Below are positions 53,710 to 63,919 of a stretch of DNA of 64,000 nt, piece after piece. Source of the DNA: Pseudoduganella rivuli (GTDB taxonomy: Bacteria > Pseudomonadota > Gammaproteobacteria > Burkholderiales > Burkholderiaceae_D); the NCBI RefSeq assembly GCF_009674485.1, contig NZ_WKJJ01000019.1, forward strand, positions 101,919-165,918, written 5' to 3'. Under the pieces are notes generated by a model. That model saw nothing but the letters and a program-made list of their open reading frames with translations. It was not told the DNA's origin and did not search any database. Numbering within the stretch: the first letter of the stretch is position 1; each line of letters starts with the position of its first letter. The translations under genes were made by a program, and so were the position numbers.

Positions 53710-55053
53710 ATGGAAACCCCTGCATTATTTGACGAACACGATGGCCGGCTGCTGGCGGAAGCGGCATTGCGCGGCATCACGGCATCGACGTCGCGCCTGC
53801 GCGGCGAAGAGTTCATGCGCACATTGGTCAAGGACCTGGCCGAAGTGCTCGATGTGACGTACGTGATCGCGGGCCGGGTGATCATGATGCCCGACGGGGG
53901 CGAAGGCATTCGTACACTGGCGGTATGGGCGGGCGACCAGCACATCGCCAACATGGAATACAGCCTGATGCACACGCCCTGCCAGGATGTGACGGACCAG
54001 ACCATGTGCTTCCATGCGTGCGGCATCCAGGCCGATTATCCGAAAGATACGCTGCTGGTCGACATGCGCGCGGAAAGCTATGTCGGCATGCCGATGATCG
54101 ATACGGAAGGCAAGACGCTGGGCATCCTGTCGGCCATCGACACCAAGCCGATGGATGAAAGCAAGCGCTTGCTGGCGCTGTCGCTGTTGTCGATTTTTGC
54201 CGCCCGCTGCGCGGCGGAATTGCAGCACCAGGACCGCGAAGCCTTGCTGGAGCACAAAGTGCAGCAGCGCACGGAAGCGCTGCGCGCGGCGCAGGCCAGC
54301 ATGGTGGAGCAGGAAAAGATGGCGGCGCTGGGCACCCTGGTGGCGGGCGTTGCCCATGAAGTCAATACGCCGATCGGCGTGGCTGTGACGGCCGCGTCGG
54401 GCATGAGCGCCTACGCGGAGCAAATGGTGGAGATGCTCAACGGTCCCAAAGTCAGCCGTTCGGAACTGGTGTCGCTGGCCACGCGGTTGCAAGGCGCGGC
54501 CGCGCTGATCGAGCAAAACCTGGCGCGTGCCGCGGAATTGATCGGCAACTTCAAGCAACTGGCGGTGGACCAGGGCTCCGAACACGTGACCGACCTGGCG
54601 CTGCATGACTATGTGCACAGCGTGGTGTCCGCGCACAGCCCGGAATTGCGCAAGGGGACCATCACGGTGGAACTGGATATCCCCGCGACATTGCGTCCCC
54701 GCCTGCCGGCCGGCAAGGTCTCGCAAATCCTGTCGAATTTCCTGATGAATTCAGCCAAGCACGGCTACCCGGATGGCGGGCCGGGCACGGTCACCATCTC
54801 AGCCCGTGAAGGCTCGGCGGACGGTGTGCGCTGGCTGAACCTGGAATTTGCCGATGATGGCGTCGGCATGGCGCCGGACATCCGCGAACGCGTGTTTGAA
54901 CCGTTCTTTACCACCAAGCGGGGGCAGGGCGGTTCCGGGCTGGGCATGCATATCGTTTATACGATCGTGCACCAGATGGGCGGCAGGGTGTGGGCCGATG
55001 CGGACGTGGAAAAGGGGTGCCGTTTCCATGTCCGCTTGCCGTTGAACCGGTAG
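53710..55053 (+). CDS. GAF-domain sensor histidine kinase
   Basis: A 447-residue soluble kinase. The N-terminal GAF domain (about 30-180) has MCFHACGIQADYPKD and VGMPMIDTEGKTLGILSAID. A coiled coil (VQQRTEALRAAQASMVEQEK) leads to the H box AGVAHEVNTPIG. The catalytic domain has FLMNSAKHGYP, DDGVGMAP and GQGGSGLGMHIVY. It likely phosphorylates the HD-GYP regulator encoded upstream. Start METPALF at 53710 is chosen because GGAG lies 6 bases before; an ATG at 53698 is also possible. The stop TAG is part of palindromic element copy D. Confidence 0.92.
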   Translation: METPALFDEHDGRLLAEAALRGITASTSRLRGEEFMRTLVKDLAEVLDVTYVIAGRVIMMPDGGEGIRTLAVWAGDQHIANMEYSLMHTPCQDVTDQTMCFHACGIQADYPKDTLLVDMRAESYVGMPMIDTEGKTLGILSAIDTKPMDESKRLLALSLLSIFAARCAAELQHQDREALLEHKVQQRTEALRAAQASMVEQEKMAALGTLVAGVAHEVNTPIGVAVTAASGMSAYAEQMVEMLNGPKVSRSELVSLATRLQGAAALIEQNLARAAELIGNFKQLAVDQGSEHVTDLALHDYVHSVVSAHSPELRKGTITVELDIPATLRPRLPAGKVSQILSNFLMNSAKHGYPDGGPGTVTISAREGSADGVRWLNLEFADDGVGMAPDIRERVFEPFFTTKRGQGGSGLGMHIVYTIVHQMGGRVWADADVEKGCRFHVRLPLNR

Positions 55054-55080
55054 GGCGGTTTCCGCAACGCGGAAGCCGCC
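55050..55080 (+). repeat. Palindromic GTAGGGCGG element, copy D
   Basis: GGCGGTTTCCGC pairs with GCGGAAGCCGCC (12 bp, one G-U, loop AAC), identical to copy B in both arms. The TAG at 55051 is the stop codon of the kinase gene. Confidence 0.85.
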
Positions 55081-55119
55081 ATTGTGCGCAGCCCGGCGGC
55101 ACATAAATGTAGTTTGCCG

Positions 55120-56751
55120 TTACAGGCTCTCCGCAGCCTGCATGGCCAGCGCCACAGCCTCTGCCACCTTGATGCCATCGACACCCGCTGACAAGATCCC
55201 GCCCGCATAACCAGCGCCTTCACCCGCCGGGAACAACCCGCGCGTATTCAGGCTCTGGAAATCGTCATCGCGGCGCTTGATGCGGATCGGCGACGACGTG
55301 CGCGTTTCCAGCCCCGTCAGCACGGCGTCCGCCTTGAAGTAACCCTTGATTTGCTTGTCGAACGCGGGGAACGCTTCGCGCAGCGCCGTCACCGCGTAGT
55401 CCGGCAAGATCGTGGCCAGGTCGGTCAGCGTCAGTTGCGGCTTGTACGACGGCACCACGGCGCCGAATTCCGTCGACGGACGGCCCGCGACGAAGTCGCC
55501 CATCAACTGGCCCGGCGCGTTGTAGTTGGAGCCGCCCAACACGAATGCCTTTTCTTCCAGGCGGCGCTGGAATTCGATACCGGCCAGCGGGTGGCCCGGG
55601 TAATCTTCCGGCGAAATCGACACCACGATGGCGCTGTTCGCATTGCGTTCCGCGCGCGAATACTGGCTCATGCCGTTGGTGACGACGCGGCCCGGTTCCG
55701 ATGCGGCCGCCACCACGGTGCCGCCCGGGCACATGCAGAAGCTGTACACGGCGCGCCCATTGGATGCGTGGTGCACCAGCTTGTAGTCGGCCGCGCCGAG
55801 GATAGGGTGGCCGGCGTTCGGGCCGAAGCGGCACTGGTCGATCAGCGATTGCGGGTGTTCGACACGGAAGCCGATCGAGAACGGTTTCGCTTCGATATAC
55901 ACGCCCCGTTCATACAGCATCTCGAACGTGTCGCGCGCGCTGTGGCCCACGGCCAGCACCACGTGGTTGGTGGCCAGCTTTTCGCCGCTCGCCAGGTGCA
56001 GGCCGCGCACGTGGCGCTCGCCATTGATTTCCTCGACGTCGATATCGGTGACGCGCTGTTCGAAGCGGATTTCACCGCCCAGCGACGTGATTTCCTCGCG
56101 CATCGCTTCCACCATTTTCACCAGGCGGAATGTGCCGATGTGCGGCTTGCTGACGTAGACGATTTCTTCCGGCGCGCCGGCCTTGACGAATTCCGTCAGC
56201 ACTTTGCGGCCGTAATGTTTCGGGTCCTTGATCTGGCTGTACAGTTTGCCGTCCGAGAACGTGCCCGCGCCGCCTTCGCCGAACTGCACATTCGATTCCG
56301 GGTTCAGCACGCGCTTGCGCCAGAAGCCGAACGTGTCCTTGGTGCGCTCGCGCACGGTCTTACCGCGTTCCAGCACGATGGGTTTCAGTCCCATCTGGGC
56401 CAGGATCAGTGCGGCGAACAGGCCGCACGGGCCCATGCCGATCACGACGGGGCGGGGCTGCTTGCCATCCGCGTTGACGCCGTGCGCGACGAATTTGTAT
56501 TCCATGTCCGGCGACGGCATCAAATGCGTGTCGCGCTGGTTGCGTTTCAAAATGCCGGCGTCGTCCGTGGTTTCCACGTCCACCGAGTAGATCAGGACGA
56601 TATTGGCCTTCTTGCGCGCATCGTAGCTGCGCTTGAAGACCGTGAAGCTCTTCATTTGTTCGGCGGTGATGCCCAGGCGGGCCAGGATCGCGGCCGGCAA
56701 TTCTTCTTCGGTGTGGTTGAGGGGGAGTTTTACTTCATTCAGTCGCAGCAT
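55120..56751 (-). CDS. FAD-dependent oxidoreductase-like protein (COG2509 group)
   Basis: A 543-residue flavoprotein. After an about 95-residue N-terminal domain (SFTVFKRSYDARKK) comes the FAD Rossmann motif VVIGMGPCGLFAALILAQMG with Glu at the end of the second strand (VLERGKTVRERTKD). Middle motifs: FGEGGAGTFSDGKL and VLAVGHSARDTFEML. Near the C-terminus, LFPAGEGAGYAGGILSAGVD closes the FAD site. Soluble; its substrate is unknown. Other names used include uncharacterised FAD-dependent dehydrogenase. No operon partners. Confidence 0.88.
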   Translation of the reverse strand: MLRLNEVKLPLNHTEEELPAAILARLGITAEQMKSFTVFKRSYDARKKANIVLIYSVDVETTDDAGILKRNQRDTHLMPSPDMEYKFVAHGVNADGKQPRPVVIGMGPCGLFAALILAQMGLKPIVLERGKTVRERTKDTFGFWRKRVLNPESNVQFGEGGAGTFSDGKLYSQIKDPKHYGRKVLTEFVKAGAPEEIVYVSKPHIGTFRLVKMVEAMREEITSLGGEIRFEQRVTDIDVEEINGERHVRGLHLASGEKLATNHVVLAVGHSARDTFEMLYERGVYIEAKPFSIGFRVEHPQSLIDQCRFGPNAGHPILGAADYKLVHHASNGRAVYSFCMCPGGTVVAAASEPGRVVTNGMSQYSRAERNANSAIVVSISPEDYPGHPLAGIEFQRRLEEKAFVLGGSNYNAPGQLMGDFVAGRPSTEFGAVVPSYKPQLTLTDLATILPDYAVTALREAFPAFDKQIKGYFKADAVLTGLETRTSSPIRIKRRDDDFQSLNTRGLFPAGEGAGYAGGILSAGVDGIKVAEAVALAMQAAESL

Positions 56752-57024
56752 AAGGATTCCGGTCCGTAGTTATCGGGCTAAACCGGTCATTTTACCGCTG
56801 CATGCGCGTCCAGGCCAGTGGGGGCTGGAAATGTGAAGCAACGTCAACATTAAGTTTGTCTAAATTTTGAGAAAATTTCTACTATGTAATAACAATGTTT
56901 CTGATTTGTTATTTATACTGTCGGATTGTCTGCCGCGCGCCTACCTGCCTGCGGCAACGAAACGGTAACGGCTTTGAACTGAAGCTGATTCCATCATTAC
57001 TACACCTTCTACCCGGAGTATTAC

Positions 57025-59844
57025 GTGCAAAAGAAATTGATTGTGCAGGCGCTTGCATTGATTGGTTGTGCAGGCTTCAGTTACGCGGCATTCGCCGCCG
57101 ATGCGGACGAGCCGCAACGTGTTGTCATTACCGGCTCCAACCTGAAACGTACGCTGACGGAAAGCCCGGCAGCGATCCAGGTGCTGAGCCGCAAGGATAT
57201 TGAAAAAACCGGCGCCACCAGTGTTGCCGACCTGATGGCCAAACTGCCGGCGCTGGGTTCCAGCCAGCAGGTTGACAACCGTGACGGCGGCTTTTCCAAA
57301 GGCCTGGCCACCGCATCGCTGCGTAACCTGGGTTCGGCATCGACGCTGGTGCTGATCAACGGCCGTCGCATTTCGCCGGCCGCTTACGCTGACCCGAACG
57401 CCGGTCAGTCGACCCAGTACGACTTGAACTCGATTCCCCTGTCGGCGCTGGAACGCGTTGAGATCCTGAAAGATGGCGGTTCGGCCGTGTACGGCTCCGA
57501 CGCTATCGCGGGTGTGATCAACTTCATCACCAAGAGCAATTACAAGGGCGGCGACATTTCCGCGCAATACAGCAGCGACGGTTACGGCAATTTCGGCCGT
57601 GAAAACGTCAATGGCAGCTTCGGTTTCGGCGACCTGGAAACGGACCGCTTCAATGCTTTCGTGGCATTCGACGTGTCGCGCCGCCAGCGCGCCAGCCTGG
57701 ATGACGCCCGCGCGACGCATAAAGAAGAATCGCGCATCATGGACGGCCGCCTGAGCAACTTCTACAGCGGCACCAGCCAATATCCGGTGTTCTACCGTGA
57801 AGCCACCAAAGGCAGCGGCAACTTCAACCGTTATGTTTCCGCCGACCTGAGCTGCGACCCGTCGCAGATCCGCACCGGCTCCACCGCCCTGGCACCAATG
57901 CTGGCCTCCGATCCGCTGATCGGCAAGCAATTCTGTAACTACGACGGCTGGCAGCTGGAGGATGCGCAAGGCAAGAGCCAAAGCAGCAACCTGCTGGCGC
58001 GCGGCGAGTTCAAGGTCAATGCCGACATCACCGCCTTCGCGGAAGCGTCGTACAGCAAGTCGGAACTGGAATACAGCGGCGTGTCGCGCACCATGACGCG
58101 CTCCAAGACCACCGTGTTCCCGAAAGAAGGCGCCGGCATCAGCTTCCAGCCTATCCTGGGCGTGAACCATCCGGACAACCCGACCCGCGGCACCGCATCT
58201 CCGGTACCTGTGGCGGTCAACTACCGCTTCACCGACGCCAAAGGCGGCAGCTCGAATGAAAACACGGCGACCCGCTTCCTGGCCGGCCTGAAAGGCTCGA
58301 CCATGGGCTGGGACTGGGATTCCGGCCTGCTGTACAACGAATCGAAGCGCCACCAGCTGTCGAATGGTTTCCTGTATCTGCCGCTCGTGCAAAAGCTGTT
58401 CACGGAAAACATGCCGCTGAAACAAGTTGCTGCGCAGCCTGGCGTCACGCGCGACGTGACCCTGGACGGCAAATCGAGCATCACCCAGTTTGACGCCAAG
58501 GCGTCCACGGAACTCGGCCGGCTGCCTGGCGGCGCGATCGGCCTGGCGGTCGGTGGTGAGCTGAAGCAGGAAAAAATGAACATTGTGCCGGACCAGTTGA
58601 CCGTAGACGGCAAGATCATTGGCCTGGTCAACACCTTCTCGAACGCCAAGCGCGATGTGCGTTCCCTGTTTACCGAGGTGCGCTTGCCCGTGCTGAAGAC
58701 GGTGGACGTGGAAGCGGCCGGCCGTTACGACAAATATGACGGCTTCTCCGGCAGCTTCACGCCGAAAGTCGGCGTGAAATTCACCCCGACCCCGGAATTC
58801 GCATTGCGCGGCACGTACTCGGAAGGCTTCCGCGCGCCATCGCTGACCCAAATGGTGGACGGCGGCACTCAGTACTTCCTGAACAGCTTCAACGACAAGC
58901 TGCGTTGCGGCAAGCCTGGCGCGGACAACACCGACTGCGCGAAGAGCCTGTCGGGCGTGGCTGCATCCAACAAGGACCTGGTACCGGAAAAATCGAAGAG
59001 CTACACGGCAGGCGTGATTTTCTCGCCAATGAAAAATGTCGACATCTCGATCGATTACTACGATATCCGCAAGGAAAAGGAAACCGACCTGATGTCGGCA
59101 GTGGCCGTGATCCAGGACCCGAAACTGGCTTACCGCGTCAAGCGTGACCAGAACCAGGGCACGTGGCTGCGCGACGCCAACGGCAACCTGATCCCGAACT
59201 CGGGCCCGCTGATCAGCATTGAAACCCCATACATCAATGCCGGCGGCACCCGCACCAACGGTATCGACCTGGACGTGGCGCTGCGCAACTCGCTGGGCGC
59301 CTATGGCAAGCTGGATTCCCGCCTGATCGCGTCGTACACCCTGCACTACAAGAAAGCGCAGGCCGATGGCGACCCAATGATCGACCTGGTTGGCACCAAT
59401 GGCGGCTACTACAATGACACCACCAGCGTGGGTGAAATCCCGCGCGTACGTGCCTCGCTGTCGTCGACCTGGAGCATTGCAACCCACAGCCTGACGGCGA
59501 CCGTCAACTACGTGTCGTCGATCAGCTACAGGAATGCGTACACCACGCAGGACGATGGCAACGTGGGCTTGAACGATCCGGTGGGCTGCTACTACGGCGA
59601 CGTGATCACGACCAATCCGAAGTACACCACGTACTATCCGGATTGCAAAACGAAGGCATGGACCACGCTGGACCTGGCCTATGCCTTCACCGGCATCAAA
59701 AACACCACGATCAACTTCAACATCGCCAACGTGTTGAACACCAAGGCGCCATACGATCCTTCGTACGGCACTGCTGGCTACAACTCGGGGCTGCACAACG
59801 CGCGTGGCCGTTACTTCACGCTGAAGGCCAACTACAAGTTTTAA
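57025..59844 (+). CDS. TonB-dependent outer membrane receptor
   Basis: A 939-residue receptor starting at GTG with GGAG 7 bases before. Signal peptide ends near YAAFA-AD. Plug: VVITGSNLKRTLTESPAAIQ, EKTGATSVADLMAKLPALG and VEILKDGGSAVYGSDAIAGV. The barrel has many external-loop Gly/Asn/Thr stretches and Cys pairs (RCGKPGADNTDC, GCYYGDVITTNPKYTTYYPDC) that may form loop disulfides. It ends YFTLKANYKF with a terminal Phe. Substrate unknown. The 273-base upstream region is AT-rich; I see no convincing promoter, only weak TTGTCT/TACTAT-like boxes. A strong terminator follows. Confidence 0.95.
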   Translation: MQKKLIVQALALIGCAGFSYAAFAADADEPQRVVITGSNLKRTLTESPAAIQVLSRKDIEKTGATSVADLMAKLPALGSSQQVDNRDGGFSKGLATASLRNLGSASTLVLINGRRISPAAYADPNAGQSTQYDLNSIPLSALERVEILKDGGSAVYGSDAIAGVINFITKSNYKGGDISAQYSSDGYGNFGRENVNGSFGFGDLETDRFNAFVAFDVSRRQRASLDDARATHKEESRIMDGRLSNFYSGTSQYPVFYREATKGSGNFNRYVSADLSCDPSQIRTGSTALAPMLASDPLIGKQFCNYDGWQLEDAQGKSQSSNLLARGEFKVNADITAFAEASYSKSELEYSGVSRTMTRSKTTVFPKEGAGISFQPILGVNHPDNPTRGTASPVPVAVNYRFTDAKGGSSNENTATRFLAGLKGSTMGWDWDSGLLYNESKRHQLSNGFLYLPLVQKLFTENMPLKQVAAQPGVTRDVTLDGKSSITQFDAKASTELGRLPGGAIGLAVGGELKQEKMNIVPDQLTVDGKIIGLVNTFSNAKRDVRSLFTEVRLPVLKTVDVEAAGRYDKYDGFSGSFTPKVGVKFTPTPEFALRGTYSEGFRAPSLTQMVDGGTQYFLNSFNDKLRCGKPGADNTDCAKSLSGVAASNKDLVPEKSKSYTAGVIFSPMKNVDISIDYYDIRKEKETDLMSAVAVIQDPKLAYRVKRDQNQGTWLRDANGNLIPNSGPLISIETPYINAGGTRTNGIDLDVALRNSLGAYGKLDSRLIASYTLHYKKAQADGDPMIDLVGTNGGYYNDTTSVGEIPRVRASLSSTWSIATHSLTATVNYVSSISYRNAYTTQDDGNVGLNDPVGCYYGDVITTNPKYTTYYPDCKTKAWTTLDLAYAFTGIKNTTINFNIANVLNTKAPYDPSYGTAGYNSGLHNARGRYFTLKANYKF

Positions 59845-59862
59845 TGTAGTGTGACTGGAGCG

Positions 59863-59897
59863 AAAACGGCGGATTCTTGCGAATCCGCCGTTTTTTT
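59863..59897 (+). terminator. Terminator of the TonB receptor gene
   Basis: AAAACGGCGGATTC pairs with GAATCCGCCGTTTT (14 bp, loop TTGC) and runs into seven T. Confidence 0.93.
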
Positions 59898-59919
59898 ATC
59901 TGGCTGTATATCTGCTGCC

Positions 59920-60645
59920 TTACATCCCGCCCCACGCCGCGTTAAGCGCGGCAATGGCCGCCAGCGCCGCCGTCTCGGTCCGCAGCACGCGCGGCCCCAT
60001 CGACAATGCCAGCGCCCCGCGCGCCATGGCCGCATCTTCTTCCTCATCGGAAAAGCCGCCTTCCGGCCCCACCATGATGGTCAGCGCCTGTGGCGGCTGG
60101 TGGCGCGCCCAGTCGGCCAGCGATTGCGTGGCGCGCGGCGTCAGCAGCACGCGGCGGTGCAAATCCTGCTGGCTGATCCAGTCGCGGAAGTCCGCCACGG
60201 GCGCCAACTGGGCCACGCGGTTGCGGCCGCACTGTTCGCTGGCGGCAATGATGATGCCTTGCCAATGCGACAATTTTTTCTCTGCGCGGTCGCCCGCCAG
60301 TTTCACCACGCAGCGCCGCGCGGCCAGCGGCTGCACGGCCGCGGTGCCCAGTTCCACGGCTTTTTCCACGATCCAGTCCATTTTCGACCCTTCGGGCAAG
60401 GCCTGAGCGAGGGTGATGGCATAGGGTAATTCCGTATCGAGCGGGGTGTAGGCCTTGATGGTGGCGCTGGCGCGGCGTTTTTCCACGGTTTCCAGCACTG
60501 CCGTGTATTCGCCGCCTTCCCCGTTGAACAGGGTGATGGCGTCACCGGGCGCCAGTCGCACCACGTTGACATGGTGCGCGACCGTGTCCGGCAAATCGAG
60601 GTGCAGGCCGATGGCCAGGGGCTGGGGACAGTAAAAACGGGGCAT
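59920..60645 (-). CDS. rsmE: 16S rRNA (uracil(1498)-N(3))-methyltransferase
   Basis: A 241-residue SPOUT methyltransferase acting on U1498 of 16S rRNA in the ribosome. An N-terminal PUA-like domain precedes the knot, with LAQALPEGSKMDWIVEKAVELG, IIIAASEQCGRNRVA, MVGPEGGFSDEEE and SMGPRVLRTETAALAA as family signatures. The start MPRFYCPQ is the family start; longer in-frame starts lie in the divergent promoter region shared with tkt. Confidence 0.95.
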   Translation of the reverse strand: MPRFYCPQPLAIGLHLDLPDTVAHHVNVVRLAPGDAITLFNGEGGEYTAVLETVEKRRASATIKAYTPLDTELPYAITLAQALPEGSKMDWIVEKAVELGTAAVQPLAARRCVVKLAGDRAEKKLSHWQGIIIAASEQCGRNRVAQLAPVADFRDWISQQDLHRRVLLTPRATQSLADWARHQPPQALTIMVGPEGGFSDEEEDAAMARGALALSMGPRVLRTETAALAAIAALNAAWGGM

Positions 60646-60716
60646 GGGAGAGCTCGAAAGTAATAAGTAAATGCGCGGGTGAACGCGCAATTTTAAGCCT
60701 CGGCCCCCGCCTCTGG

Positions 60717-60722
60717 TAAAAT
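60717..60722 (+). promoter_or_regulatory. Possible -10 box for tkt
   Basis: TAAAAT lies 79 bases before the tkt start, in the divergent gap shared with rsmE; no convincing -35 box is present at 16-18 bases. Confidence 0.3.
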
Positions 60723-60800
60723 ACTTGGTTATTGCCAGCAGGCTTGCAAGTAAGCTCGCCCCTGCGGCAGAGATTTCCAACCTTCCGCACTCATTCAACG

Positions 60801-62798
60801 ATGACGACTACGCTCCCCACCACTCAGATGGCCAATGCGATCCGCGCACTGGCAATGGACGCTGTACAAAAAGCTAATTCCGGCCACCCTGGCATGCCGA
60901 TGGGCATGGCCGAGATTGCGGTGGCGCTGTGGAGCGGCCACCACCGTCACAACCCGACCAACCCGAAATGGGTGAACCGCGACCGCTTCCTGCTGTCGAA
61001 CGGCCACGGCTCGATGCTGCACTACGCGCTGCTGCACCTGGCCGGCTATGCGGTGACGATGGACGACATCCAGTCCTTCCGCCAGATGCATTCGAAGACC
61101 CCGGGCCACCCGGAAGTCGACATCACGCCAGGCGTGGAAACCACCACCGGCCCGCTGGGCCAGGGTATCGCCAACGCGGTCGGCATGGCACTGGCTGAAT
61201 GGCTGCTGGCAAACGAATTCAACAAGCCAGGCTTCGACATCGTCGACCACTACACCTATGCATTCCTGGGCGACGGCTGCCTGATGGAAGGTATTTCGCA
61301 CGAAGTGTGCTCGCTGGCCGGCACCCTGGGCCTGAAAAAACTGATCGCCCTGTACGACGACAACGGCATTTCCATCGACGGTAAAGTTGAAGGCTGGTTC
61401 ACCGATGACACGCCGAAGCGCTTCGAAGCGTATGGCTGGAACGTGATCCGTGACGTCGACGGCCACGATGTGGCTGCCGTGGACGCCGCCATCGCCGCCG
61501 CGAAAAAGGCCGACAAGCCGACCCTGATCTGCTGCAAGACCGTCATCGGCAAAGGTTCGCCGAACCTGCAAGGTGGCGACAAAGTGCACGGCGCCGCGCT
61601 GGGCGACAAGGAAGTGGCCGCCGTCCGTGAATACATTGGCTGGGACGCCGCACCGTTTGAAATTCCTGCCGGCGTGTACGCCGCATGGGACGCGAAAGAA
61701 GCGGGCGCCAAGCACGAAGCTGAATGGGTTGCCAAACTGGAAGCCTACAAGGCGCAATTCCCTGCGGAAGCCGCCGAACTGGCGCGCCGCATGGCGGGCG
61801 ACCTGCCGGCCAACTTCGATGACGTGCTGAAAGCCGCCATCGCAGCCTGCGTGGAAAAGAAAGAAACCATCGCCACCCGTAAAGCCAGCCAGAACGCCAT
61901 CCAGGCGCTGGCGCCGGTGCTGCCGGAATTCCTGGGCGGCTCGGCCGACCTGACCGGTTCGAACCTGACCAACTGGAAGGAAATCGTTCCAGTGCGTTCC
62001 GGCCAGCCTGGCAACCACATCAACTACGGCGTGCGCGAATTCGGCATGTCGGCCATCATGAACGGCGTGGCCCTGCACGGCGGCTTCATCCCGTTCGGCG
62101 CGACCTTCCTGACCTTCTCGGATTACAGCCGCAACGCATTGCGCATGGCTGCGCTGATGAAACAGCGCGCGCTGTTCGTCTTCACGCACGACTCGATCGG
62201 CCTGGGCGAAGACGGCCCGACCCACCAGTCGGTGGAACACGTATCGTCGATGCGCCTGATCCCGAACCTGGACAACTGGCGTCCTGCCGACACCGTGGAA
62301 TCCATGGTGGCGTGGGGCGAATCCATCAAACGCAAGAACGGTCCAAGCACCTTGATCTTCTCGCGCCAGAACCTGCCATACCTGGAGCGCAGCCAGGCCG
62401 TGATCGACAATATCGCCCGCGGCGGCTATGTGCTGAACGACGTGGCGGACGCCAAAGCCATCCTGATCGCCACCGGTTCCGAAGTGGAACTGGCTGTCAA
62501 AGCCGCCAGCGCGCTGGCCGCCGACGGCATCAATGTGCGCGTGGTGTCAATGCCGTCGACCGAAGTATTTGACCGCCAGGACGCCGCTTACAAGGCCAGC
62601 GTTCTGACCAAGGGTGTACCACGCGTGGCCATCGAAGCCGGCGTGACCGATTTCTGGTACAAGTACGTCGGCCTGGAAGGGGCCGTCGTCGGTATCGATA
62701 CGTTTGGCGAATCGGCGCCTGCAGGCGTGCTGTTCAAGCACTTCGGCTTCACGGTGGACAACGTCGTGGCCAAGGTTAAATCTGTAGTGGTTGCATAA
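60801..62798 (+). CDS. tkt: Transketolase
   Basis: A 665-residue thiamine-diphosphate enzyme of the pentose phosphate pathway. ThDP/Mg motif GDGCLMEGISHEVCSLAGTL, substrate segment HSKTPGHPEVDITPG, and C-terminal part with GVREFGMSAIMNGVALHGGF and HDSIGLGEDGPTHQSVEH. The start MTTTLPTTQMANAIRALAMD is the conserved N-terminus; it has no clear ribosome binding site. 30 bases before gap, so co-transcribed. Codon choice is that of a highly expressed gene (CCA proline, AAC, GAA). Confidence 0.98.
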   Translation: MTTTLPTTQMANAIRALAMDAVQKANSGHPGMPMGMAEIAVALWSGHHRHNPTNPKWVNRDRFLLSNGHGSMLHYALLHLAGYAVTMDDIQSFRQMHSKTPGHPEVDITPGVETTTGPLGQGIANAVGMALAEWLLANEFNKPGFDIVDHYTYAFLGDGCLMEGISHEVCSLAGTLGLKKLIALYDDNGISIDGKVEGWFTDDTPKRFEAYGWNVIRDVDGHDVAAVDAAIAAAKKADKPTLICCKTVIGKGSPNLQGGDKVHGAALGDKEVAAVREYIGWDAAPFEIPAGVYAAWDAKEAGAKHEAEWVAKLEAYKAQFPAEAAELARRMAGDLPANFDDVLKAAIAACVEKKETIATRKASQNAIQALAPVLPEFLGGSADLTGSNLTNWKEIVPVRSGQPGNHINYGVREFGMSAIMNGVALHGGFIPFGATFLTFSDYSRNALRMAALMKQRALFVFTHDSIGLGEDGPTHQSVEHVSSMRLIPNLDNWRPADTVESMVAWGESIKRKNGPSTLIFSRQNLPYLERSQAVIDNIARGGYVLNDVADAKAILIATGSEVELAVKAASALAADGINVRVVSMPSTEVFDRQDAAYKASVLTKGVPRVAIEAGVTDFWYKYVGLEGAVVGIDTFGESAPAGVLFKHFGFTVDNVVAKVKSVVVA

Positions 62799-62828
62799 CA
62801 ATATTTTTTATTCAATCAGGAGCTAAGT

Positions 62829-63839
<1,011 letters not shown>

Positions 63840-63881
63840 TCGGCTTCAGCAGTAACGAAAAACCCGCCGGTATCTGAACTG

Positions 63882-63917
63882 AACCCCAAAAGTTGGACAT
63901 CAACTTTTGGGGTTTTT
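63882..63917 (+). terminator. IS-end hairpin with T run
   Basis: AACCCCAAAAGTTG pairs perfectly with CAACTTTTGGGGTT (14 bp, loop GACAT), followed by TTT. It sits inside the IS end, upstream of the transposase start, and has terminator form. Confidence 0.8.
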
Positions 63918-63919
63918 CA

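Noticed and set aside
56752..57024. Riboswitch or promoter upstream of the second TonB receptor
   Set aside because: The region is AT-rich but I could not find a recognised aptamer or a convincing -35/-10 pair.
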